Origin: an uncultured Clostridia bacterium
Lineage (GTDB): Bacteria; Bacillota; Clostridia; TANB77; CAG-508
Direction: 5' to 3'
NCBI GenBank assembly: GCA_944389125.1
Contig: CALXLF010000003.1
Coordinates: 1-64,000 of the forward strand
Length of the DNA stretch: 64,000 bases
The notes under the pieces were generated by a model. The model was not told the origin of the DNA, did not search any database, and was given only the letters and a program-made list of their open reading frames with translations. Both the position numbers and the translations under genes were made by a program. Below, piece after piece: positions 54,159-61,276 of the stretch. Numbering within the stretch: position 1 is the first letter of the stretch; each line of letters begins with the position of its first letter.

Positions 54159-54236
54159 TGGTGCTCCCTCAAGGATTCGAACCTTGGACCCACCGGTTAT
54201 GAGCCGGTTGCTCTGACCAACTGAGCTAAGGGAGCA
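54159..54236 (-). tRNA. tRNA-Met (anticodon CAT)
   Basis: A 78-base tRNA with acceptor TGCTCCC/GGGAGCA, anticodon stem ACCGG/CCGGT, loop CTCATAA and encoded CCA. Elongator Met is most likely; a CAT tRNA modified to read ATA (Ile2) cannot be excluded. It is not an initiator, because the anticodon stem lacks the three GC pairs. It is eight bases from tRNA-Tyr and likely co-transcribed. Confidence 0.9.
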
Positions 54237-54337
54237 TTTATTTTCCTTACGACAGAAACTATTATAAACCACAAAAATTCATCTGTCAATAGTTTAATTC
54301 TAAAAAAATTTATTTTTTAAAAATTGGTAGATATTGA

Positions 54338-54367
54338 TTGACAGGTCCTAAAAGTAGGTGATATAAA
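54338..54367 (+). promoter_or_regulatory. Promoter of the 54466 unit
   Basis: TTGACA, an 18-base spacer and TATAAA, followed by a leader of about 95 bases. Between the tRNA genes and this promoter nothing else is evident. Confidence 0.65.
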
Positions 54368-54465
54368 TATAACTGAAATGTCATGTGCATATTTATAACA
54401 TGAACATTGAAGTAACTAATTCAATGAGGCCTATAAACTCGAATTTTAGAATAGGAGGAATTATT

Positions 54466-55893
54466 ATGAAAATTCGGAGATATCCATATGCAGATATAAT
54501 GTCTGTTCATCCGGGAGTTACTGGTTCTTTGAACTTGATTGTGGTGAAGTTTCCAGATGACAAATCATTAAAATTTGTTGTGGATTGTGGTATGTTTCAG
54601 GGAAGAGATGTAGATGAAGATGCTGAAGATCCAAATAAAAAATTACCATTTAATTCAGAAACCGTTGATTTTGCTCTGGTTACACATAATCATATAGACC
54701 ATACCGGAAGATTGCCGCTTTTAGTTAAAAAAGGTTTCCGGAATAAGATCTATTTGACTGAATCAACAAGAAAGCTTATAAGATTCGCACTTGATGATAG
54801 TTGTCGAGTTATAAGAGATACATCAAAAAGACGTCATTGTAAACCTTTATACAATGAAACAGATGTTGAGATGACTGAGCCATTACTTCAGCCGTTACCA
54901 TATAATGAAACAATTAAAATTACAGAGAATGTTTCTGTGACATTTTTAAAAAATGGTCATTTGATGGGAGCGGCTATGATATTGGTGCAAATCAGTTATC
55001 CTGGAAGTGAAGATATTAATTTGCTTTTTACAGGTGACTACAATAATAAAAACATGTTTTTTGATGTACCAGATATTCCAGAATGGATTCTTGATTTACC
55101 GCTTATTGTGATTCAGGAATCTACCTATGGAGATATGGACTCAACAGATATAAAACCATGTTTTGCATCAAATGTTGCTGAATGCATAAGAAAAAATGGT
55201 ACTGTTATTGCACCAGTTTTTTCTCTTGGCAGAGCACAGGAGATTTTGTATGTTTTGAAAAATATGCAAAAAGACCGATTAATTAGCACTGATATTCCAA
55301 TTTATCTGGATGGAAAACTTGCAATAAAATACACAGGTCTTTATATTAATGATGGTTTGGATATTAGAGAAGATATGAGAGATTTTCTTCCTGAAAATTA
55401 TAAACCAATTTTTAAGACCGAAAGAGGAAGTATTGTTAATAGTTTCTATCCAAAAGTTGTATTGACAACATCAGGAATGGGGTCTTATGGCCCAGCACAG
55501 ATATATATTCCAGAGTATATAACCCGTAAAAATGCATTAATTCACTTTACTGGTTATGCTTCTCCTGACTCTTTAGGAGGCAGATTAAAAGCTGCTAAAA
55601 TAGGAGATGATGTAGAAGTTGCTGGTTTGTATGCTAAAAAAGGTGCAACGGTTGAATTTACAAATGAATTTTCTGCACATGCCAAAGCTGATGAGATGAT
55701 AGCATTTCTTAAGAAATTCAACAATTTAAAACTTGTTCTTGTAAATCACGGTGAGCCCGAGAAAAAAGATATTTTCTCCCGCAGGATATTAGATGAAGTT
55801 GAGACGAAATATGTCGGGATACTCGGAAAAGATTATTTCTTTAGAGTTAATCCGTATGGATTGGAAAAAACTTTGTCATTAAAATTTAGGTAA
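54466..55893 (+). CDS. Beta-CASP metallo-beta-lactamase ribonuclease-like protein, class 2 unit
   Basis: A 475-residue protein of the RNA-processing metallo-beta-lactamase group. THNHIDHTGRLPLL is the zinc motif, LLFTGDYNN a second, PVFSLGRAQEILYVLK and the DGKLAIKYTGLYI region form the beta-CASP domain, SAHAKADEM and LVNHGEPEKK are the C-terminal RMMBL motifs. Likely an endo- or exoribonuclease. ATG at 54466 follows TAGGAGG. CGG at codons 4 and 92 reads as Arg in frame; note that ATT-CGG-A at codon 4 is the same heptamer-like context that shifts in spoIVFB, ylbJ and a radical SAM gene. Own promoter and terminator. Confidence 0.88.
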   Translation: MKIRRYPYADIMSVHPGVTGSLNLIVVKFPDDKSLKFVVDCGMFQGRDVDEDAEDPNKKLPFNSETVDFALVTHNHIDHTGRLPLLVKKGFRNKIYLTESTRKLIRFALDDSCRVIRDTSKRRHCKPLYNETDVEMTEPLLQPLPYNETIKITENVSVTFLKNGHLMGAAMILVQISYPGSEDINLLFTGDYNNKNMFFDVPDIPEWILDLPLIVIQESTYGDMDSTDIKPCFASNVAECIRKNGTVIAPVFSLGRAQEILYVLKNMQKDRLISTDIPIYLDGKLAIKYTGLYINDGLDIREDMRDFLPENYKPIFKTERGSIVNSFYPKVVLTTSGMGSYGPAQIYIPEYITRKNALIHFTGYASPDSLGGRLKAAKIGDDVEVAGLYAKKGATVEFTNEFSAHAKADEMIAFLKKFNNLKLVLVNHGEPEKKDIFSRRILDEVETKYVGILGKDYFFRVNPYGLEKTLSLKFR

Positions 55894-55929
55894 ATAGGTA
55901 ACCTTTTACTTAGAAAGGTATAATAGGAG

Positions 55930-55972
55930 TAGAGGTAAAGCTTCTGGCTTTATCTCTATTTCTTTTTCACCA
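55930..55972 (+). terminator. Terminator of the 54466 unit
   Basis: TAGAGGTAAAG and CTTTATCTCTA form a stem with a seven-base loop; TTTCTTTTT follows. Confidence 0.85.
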
Positions 55973-56027
55973 AAAAATTTTTTATACATATTATAAAATA
56001 AAAATATTTATATAAGGAGCTGAGAAT

Positions 56028-57290
56028 GTGTATAAAATTAAAGATAAAATTATTTTGATGATTTCAGTTTTTATTTTAAGTTTTTGTATTGTAAATAATT
56101 CATATGCAATTGTTCCAGCAGGTAGTTTAGATTATGAAGGAATAGATGTTAGTAATTGGCAAGGTTTTATAAATTATACAGATGTTAAAAATGCCGGAAT
56201 TGATATTGTATACATAAAAGCTAGTCAAGGAAGCAATATAAAAGATGCTTATTTTGAGATAAATTATGAAAATGCTAAAGCTGCTGGATTAAAAGTTGGA
56301 TTTTATCATTTTTTAACTGCTACAACTACAGAAGAAGCTGTTCAAGAAGCCAACTTTTTTGCTTCAGTAATAAATGGAAAAATTCCTGATTGTAAATTAG
56401 TTTTAGATTATGAGACTTTTGGAGGAGCAGATGTGGCTACAATTAATCAAATTGCAGAAACTTTTATGTCGACAGTTCAAGAAATAACTGGAAAAGAAAT
56501 TATTTTATATAGTGATTTATCAAATGCAAGAGATGTTTTTAATGAAGAACTAGCAGAAAAATATGAACTTTGGATTGCTTATTACGGAAATTATAATAAT
56601 TTATCAGAATATCAAACAAGTTGGTCAGAGTATATAGGTGTACAATTTTCAGATATGGGAAAAATAAATGGAATAATGGGAAATGTTGATAGAGATTTGT
56701 TTACAGCTCAAGTTCTATTAGATGATGAAAATGTCACAGAAATAAATTCAACAGGTCAAATGACTACTGATTATAATACAAATACAATATACTATACAGT
56801 TCAAAAAGGCAATACATTAGGTAGTATTGCTGAAGAATATGGAACTACAGCACAAGAAATCGCAAATATAAATGGAATTACAAATATTAATTTGATTTAT
56901 CCAGGAGAAAGACTTAGAATTCATACCAATTCAACAGTAAATGGCAGTGAAGATAGACAAATGAATGAAATAGTTTATACAGTAGATGCAGGAAATACTT
57001 TATCACAAATAGCAAGAGCTTATAATGTAACAGTGGAAAGTTTGGTAGAATTAAATAATATTACAAATCCAAATTTAATTTATCCAGGAGAGAAAATAAG
57101 AATTAAAGAAAGTGATAGTATGTTTTTGAATCCAGTTAATAGCACTAATAATGAATATTATATAGTAAAAAGAGGAGATACACTTTATTCAATTGCAAGA
57201 ATGTATGGAGTACCATTATCTCGAATCTTACAAAATAATAGTATAACAAATCCTAATTTAATTTTTCCTGGACAAAGAATTAGAATATAA
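56028..57290 (+). CDS. GH25 lysozyme with three LysM domains
   Basis: A secreted 420-residue peptidoglycan hydrolase. The signal peptide runs to about residue 27 (NNSYA). The GH25 domain shows GIDVSNWQGFINY, VYIKASQGSN, VGFYHFL and LVLDYE with the catalytic acids. Three LysM repeats follow, beginning YYTVQKGNTLGSIAEEYG, YTVDAGNTLSQIARAYN and YYIVKRGDTLYSIARMYG, each ending in NLI-PG. LysM repeats bind glycan chains, so the enzyme should localise to the wall or spore cortex. GTG at 56028 follows AAGGAG. Monocistronic. Confidence 0.93.
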   Translation: MYKIKDKIILMISVFILSFCIVNNSYAIVPAGSLDYEGIDVSNWQGFINYTDVKNAGIDIVYIKASQGSNIKDAYFEINYENAKAAGLKVGFYHFLTATTTEEAVQEANFFASVINGKIPDCKLVLDYETFGGADVATINQIAETFMSTVQEITGKEIILYSDLSNARDVFNEELAEKYELWIAYYGNYNNLSEYQTSWSEYIGVQFSDMGKINGIMGNVDRDLFTAQVLLDDENVTEINSTGQMTTDYNTNTIYYTVQKGNTLGSIAEEYGTTAQEIANINGITNINLIYPGERLRIHTNSTVNGSEDRQMNEIVYTVDAGNTLSQIARAYNVTVESLVELNNITNPNLIYPGEKIRIKESDSMFLNPVNSTNNEYYIVKRGDTLYSIARMYGVPLSRILQNNSITNPNLIFPGQRIRI

Positions 57291-57322
57291 AAAAAGCTCC
57301 ACTTCATTGTGGAGCTTTTTTC
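57291..57322. terminator. Bidirectional terminator between the lysozyme gene and asnS
   Basis: AAAGCTCCAC/GTGGAGCTTT perfect stem with a T-run on the plus strand and an A-run before it for the opposite gene. Confidence 0.9.
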
Positions 57323-57329
57323 TAAAATT

Positions 57330-58721
57330 TTAAAATTCACAATTTTTTGGTGTTCTTGGGAATGGAATAACATCTCTTATATTTTGCATTCCAGTTACAT
57401 ACATAATTAATCTTTCAAAACCTAATCCAAATCCGCTATGAGGAGTACTTCCATATTTTCTTAAATCTTCATACCACCAATAATCTTTTTCATCTAATCC
57501 AAATTCTTTTATTTTATCTTGCAATACTTTTAAATCATCTTCTCTTTGACTTCCACCAATTATTTCACCAATTCCTGGTGCTAAAAGGTCAGAAGCTGCA
57601 ACTGTTTTTCCATCTGGATTTTGTTTCATATAAAAAGCTTTTATTTCTTTTGGATAGTCAGTAACAAAAACAGGCTTTTTAAATATTTGCTCACTTAAAA
57701 ATCTTTCATGTTCTGTTTGTAAATCAATACCCCAAGAAACCTTAAATTCAAATTTATCATTATGTTTTTCTAATTCCTTTACAGCATCTGTATATGAAAT
57801 TCTTCCAAAATCAGAGTTTATAATATTATGAAGTTTTTCAAGTAGAGTTTTATCTATAAAGCTATTAAAAAATTCCATTTCTTCAGGACAATTTTCTAAA
57901 ACATATTTTATAATATATTTTAACATATCTTCAGCTAAGTCCATGTCATCTTTTAAGTTTGCAAAACATATTTCAGGCTCAATCATCCAAAATTCAGCTG
58001 CATGTTTAACTGTGTTTGAGTTTTCTGCTCTAAAAGTAGGTCCAAAAGTATAAACATTTCTAAATGCAAAAGCATATGTTTCAACATCTAATTGACCACT
58101 AACTGTTAAGTGAGCTGGCTTTCCAAAAAAATCTTTTGAATAATCGACTTGTCCATTTTCTGTTTTAGGAACATTATTTAAATCAAAAGAATTAACATTA
58201 AACATTTCTCCAGCACCTTCACAATCACTTCCTGTAATTAAAGGTGTATTAACATATACAAATCCACGTTCTTGAAAAAATTTGTGAATAGCATAAGCTA
58301 AAACTGAACGAACTCTAAAAACTGCATTAAATGTATTTGCTCTAGGACGTAAATGAGCAATTGTTCTTAAATATTCAAAAGAATGATGTTTCTTTTGAAG
58401 AGGATAATCACTATCTGCAACATCAATTATTTTTATAGAAGTTGCGTGAATCTCAAAAGCTTGTTTAGCATTTTCTGTTTTTACAAATTTTCCTGTAACT
58501 ATTATAGAAGAACTAATAGTAAGTTTTCTAATTTCTTCAAAATTAGTTAATTTATTATCAAAAACAATTTGAATATTTTTAAAAAAGCTTCCATCATTTA
58601 ATTCTATAAATCCGAAATTTTTAGAATCTCTAAGAGTTTTTACCCAACCTGAAAGAGTTATTTCTTTATCATAATAATTTTCAGGATTTCTAAATAATTC
58701 TTTAACAACTAAATTTTCCAT
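57330..58721 (-). CDS. asnS: Asparaginyl-tRNA synthetase
   Basis: AsnRS, 463 residues, class IIb. The N-terminal OB-fold anticodon domain has [20 protein letters not shown]. The catalytic core has the [17 protein letters not shown] region, [20 protein letters not shown] (motif 2) and [16 protein letters not shown] (motif 3). The QREDDL and [12 protein letters not shown] segment is typical of AsnRS rather than AspRS. ATG at 58721 follows a GGAG on the minus strand. No CGG codon. Confidence 0.95.
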   Translation of the reverse strand: MENLVVKELFRNPENYYDKEITLSGWVKTLRDSKNFGFIELNDGSFFKNIQIVFDNKLTNFEEIRKLTISSSIIVTGKFVKTENAKQAFEIHATSIKIIDVADSDYPLQKKHHSFEYLRTIAHLRPRANTFNAVFRVRSVLAYAIHKFFQERGFVYVNTPLITGSDCEGAGEMFNVNSFDLNNVPKTENGQVDYSKDFFGKPAHLTVSGQLDVETYAFAFRNVYTFGPTFRAENSNTVKHAAEFWMIEPEICFANLKDDMDLAEDMLKYIIKYVLENCPEEMEFFNSFIDKTLLEKLHNIINSDFGRISYTDAVKELEKHNDKFEFKVSWGIDLQTEHERFLSEQIFKKPVFVTDYPKEIKAFYMKQNPDGKTVAASDLLAPGIGEIIGGSQREDDLKVLQDKIKEFGLDEKDYWWYEDLRKYGSTPHSGFGLGFERLIMYVTGMQNIRDVIPFPRTPKNCEF

Positions 58722-58807
58722 ATAAAATCTCCTTTTTACTAAAATATAAAGATTTTTTAATATAAGTATTAAATCACTTTAATATATGAAAGTCAACAAA
58801 TATTTGA

Positions 58808-58852
58808 TTTTAAAAATAACCCTCTATAAAAAGCATTAAAGAAGGTTATTTA
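58808..58852 (-). terminator. Terminator of tRNA-Gln
   Basis: AATAACCTTC and GAGGGTTATT pair across a 16-base loop, with TTTTAAAA following on the minus strand. Confidence 0.7.
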
Positions 58853-58853
58853 G

Positions 58854-58929
58854 TGGCTCGGGCGGTTAGATTCGAACTAACGAAATGTCGGAGTCAGAGT
58901 CCGATGCCTTACCACTTGGCGACGCCCGA
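58854..58929 (-). tRNA. tRNA-Gln (anticodon CTG)
   Basis: A 76-base tRNA with acceptor TCGGGCG/CGCCCGA, D-arm and AGGCATCGGA leading to the loop CTCTGAC, T-loop GTTCGAATC and encoded CCA. Anticodon CTG reads CAG only. It is flagged because Gln tRNAs with a CCG anticodon decode CGG in another clade; the anticodon here is not CCG, so it cannot be the CGG decoder. The remaining gap 58930-59098 is AT-rich and empty. Confidence 0.92.
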
Positions 58930-59098
58930 ATATATTTAAATTAAATACGTTGATTAAACTTTAAATATATTATCACAATAAATAAAAAAAGTCTAGATAT
59001 TTTATATTTTTCCATTGATAAATTTACTTAAATATAATAAAATAATATAAGATTTTAGATTCAAAAAAATCTTGATGTATAAATGAATGGAGTAAAAA

Positions 59099-59974
59099 AT
59101 GGAATATGAATATAAAATTTTAAATCAGGAATCATTTGAACTTGCTGATATTTTTGAATGTGGACAATGTTTTAGATGGAATGTAGAAGATGATGAAAGT
59201 TATACAGGTGTTGTAAGCAATTCTGTCATAAATGTTGCTAAAAATAAAAATGAAATTATTTTTAGAGGAACTTTTGATGGAAGTTATGAAGATTTTAAAA
59301 AGTTTATAAGATATTATTTTGATTTAGACACTAATTATAATGAAATAAAAGAAAAACTTTCAAATATTGATGAATATTTAAAAACAGCTACAAAATTTGG
59401 AAGTGGTATCAGAATTTTAAATCAAGATTTATGGGAATGTATTATTTCTTTTATAATTTCTGCAAATAATAATATTCCTAGAATTAAAAAAATTATAGAA
59501 AGAATTTCTGAAAAATATGGAAATGAAATAAAGTTTAATGGAAAAGTTTATTATAGTTTTCCAATACCAGCAAGTTTATCTAAAGCTACAGTACAAGATT
59601 TAAGAGATTTGGGTACAGGTTTTAGAGATATAAGAATATTTAATACAACAAATATGATTTTAACAAAAGAAGTAGATTTAAATAAAATAAAAAATATGAA
59701 TTCTACTGAAGAAATGAGAGAAGAATTATTAAAATTAGATGGAGTAGGTCCAAAAGTAGCTGATTGTATTTTACTTTTTTCTTCTTTAAAAAGATTGGAT
59801 GTATTTCCAATTGATGTTTGGGTAAGACGTGTTATGAATGAACTTTATATACATAATGATAATGAAGAAAAAGTAAATAAAAAAGAAATTGCAAAATTAG
59901 CTAGAGATAAATTTTTAGGAATATCGGGCTTAGCTCAACAATATTTATTTTATTGGAAAAGAAGTGCATCTTAA
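59099..59974 (+). CDS. 8-oxoguanine DNA glycosylase (OGG1 type)
   Basis: A 291-residue base-excision repair enzyme resembling OGG1. ADIFECGQCFRWN at the start is the family N-domain motif. The helix-hairpin-helix reads LLKLDGVGPKVADCILLFS with the Schiff-base Lys in GPKVADC, followed by the catalytic Asp in VFPIDVWVRRVM. LWECIISFIISANNNIPRI is also typical. A single Fe-S cluster is absent, as expected. The ATG at 59099 lies within a weak GGAGT context. The next gene starts about 14 bases after the stop. Confidence 0.9.
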   Translation: MEYEYKILNQESFELADIFECGQCFRWNVEDDESYTGVVSNSVINVAKNKNEIIFRGTFDGSYEDFKKFIRYYFDLDTNYNEIKEKLSNIDEYLKTATKFGSGIRILNQDLWECIISFIISANNNIPRIKKIIERISEKYGNEIKFNGKVYYSFPIPASLSKATVQDLRDLGTGFRDIRIFNTTNMILTKEVDLNKIKNMNSTEEMREELLKLDGVGPKVADCILLFSSLKRLDVFPIDVWVRRVMNELYIHNDNEEKVNKKEIAKLARDKFLGISGLAQQYLFYWKRSAS

Positions 59975-59987
59975 GGAGGAAAGTGAT

Positions 59988-61184
59988 TTGAAAGTAAGGC
60001 AAAATTTAGGATCAATTATAATAACATTTTTAATTTTAGCGATAATTGTAGTTACAGTATTATTATCATTAGATTTATGTGGACTAATTAGTTTACCAGA
60101 AAAAATTAGTTTAAAAACATATTTTCCAAGTGTTGTTCAAGCAATGGGAACGGCAGATGAGGATGTATATTACCCAGATTATAAAGCAACTGGAACAACA
60201 GTAAAAGTTGAAGAGCCAGTTCAAGGTGAAGGTGGAGCAACGTTATCAGATTTTGTAAATACTAATACTACTACTGGTTCAGATTCAAATAATAATTCTA
60301 ATGATGATTCATATAATGTTACAGATAATAGCTATTTTTATAATCAATTAGATACATATGGAAAAACAATTTATAGCAAAATGTATTCTAGTTTAGATGA
60401 ATTAAAAACAGGAACTGCAACAATAGATTTTGGAACAACTTTTAATGATTTACTTCAAATGGCAGATGGAGAAAGAATAATTACAGATGCGTTCCAATTA
60501 TCAATTAATGCATTACTTTTAGATCATCCAGAAATTTTTTATTTAGATGTAACTAAATTATATATGTATACAGAATCAACAAAAACAATATCTGGAACAA
60601 CATATAGAGTTTCAATTGGACCTGATGAAAATGGTAGTTATTTATCAGAAGGTTTTTATTCTGAATCAGATGTGCTTGTTGCAGAGTCTCAAATTCAAGC
60701 AGAGTTAAATAGCATAATAGATAGCTTATCTGGAAGTACTTATGACAAAGTTAAGCAAATTCATGATTATTTGATTGATAATATAGTATATGATTCAGAT
60801 AGCAATTTAGATATGTCTCACAGTATTTATGGGGCTTTAGTTAATAATTTAGCTGTTTGTGATGGATATGCTAAATCTTTTAAATATATATTAGATAATA
60901 TAGGTATTTCATGTGTTGAAGTTTGCGGAGTTGCTGAAAATTCAAATGGTGAAACCGAAAATCATGCTTGGAATGATGTTTTGATTAATGGATCTTGGTA
61001 TGCTGTTGATGTTACTTGGGATGATCCAATAATATTAGGAGGAAGAGGAATATTAACAGATGATTTAAGATATGCAAATTTCTTAAAAGGCTCAAACACA
61101 TTTTATTTATCACATCAAGAAGATGGATATGTTGTTAGTAATGGAGAATTTAATTATCCAACTTTGAGTGATTCAGATTATTAA
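59988..61184 (+). CDS. Membrane-anchored transglutaminase-like protein
   Basis: A 398-residue protein with one N-terminal membrane segment (about 8-36), a Thr/Asn/Ser-rich linker and a C-terminal transglutaminase-like domain. The triad appears as NNLAVCDGYAKSFKYIL (Cys), ETENHAWNDV (His) and YAVDVTWDDP (Asp). YDKVKQIHDYLIDNIVYDSD precedes it as usual. Such domains act as proteases or cross-linkers at the cell surface. TTG at 59988 after AAGGAGGAAA is the start; the open frame to 59964 lies inside the glycosylase gene. Confidence 0.87.
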   Translation: MKVRQNLGSIIITFLILAIIVVTVLLSLDLCGLISLPEKISLKTYFPSVVQAMGTADEDVYYPDYKATGTTVKVEEPVQGEGGATLSDFVNTNTTTGSDSNNNSNDDSYNVTDNSYFYNQLDTYGKTIYSKMYSSLDELKTGTATIDFGTTFNDLLQMADGERIITDAFQLSINALLLDHPEIFYLDVTKLYMYTESTKTISGTTYRVSIGPDENGSYLSEGFYSESDVLVAESQIQAELNSIIDSLSGSTYDKVKQIHDYLIDNIVYDSDSNLDMSHSIYGALVNNLAVCDGYAKSFKYILDNIGISCVEVCGVAENSNGETENHAWNDVLINGSWYAVDVTWDDPIILGGRGILTDDLRYANFLKGSNTFYLSHQEDGYVVSNGEFNYPTLSDSDY

Positions 61185-61202
61185 TAAAAAACTATAAATC
61201 TA

Positions 61203-61234
61203 TTGACAAAATAGTTTAAAATTTGATATATAAT
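61203..61234 (+). promoter_or_regulatory. Promoter of addB
   Basis: TTGACA with TATATA at 18 or TATAAT at 20 bases, about 45 bases ahead of the addB start. Confidence 0.55.
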
Positions 61235-61276
61235 AGCAAACATAAGTTTTGTAAGAATAAGTTAAAGGAAATTAGT

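Noticed and set aside
58854-58929. tRNA-Gln as the decoder of CGG
   Set aside because: Its anticodon is CTG, not CCG, and decoding by it would not change the frame.
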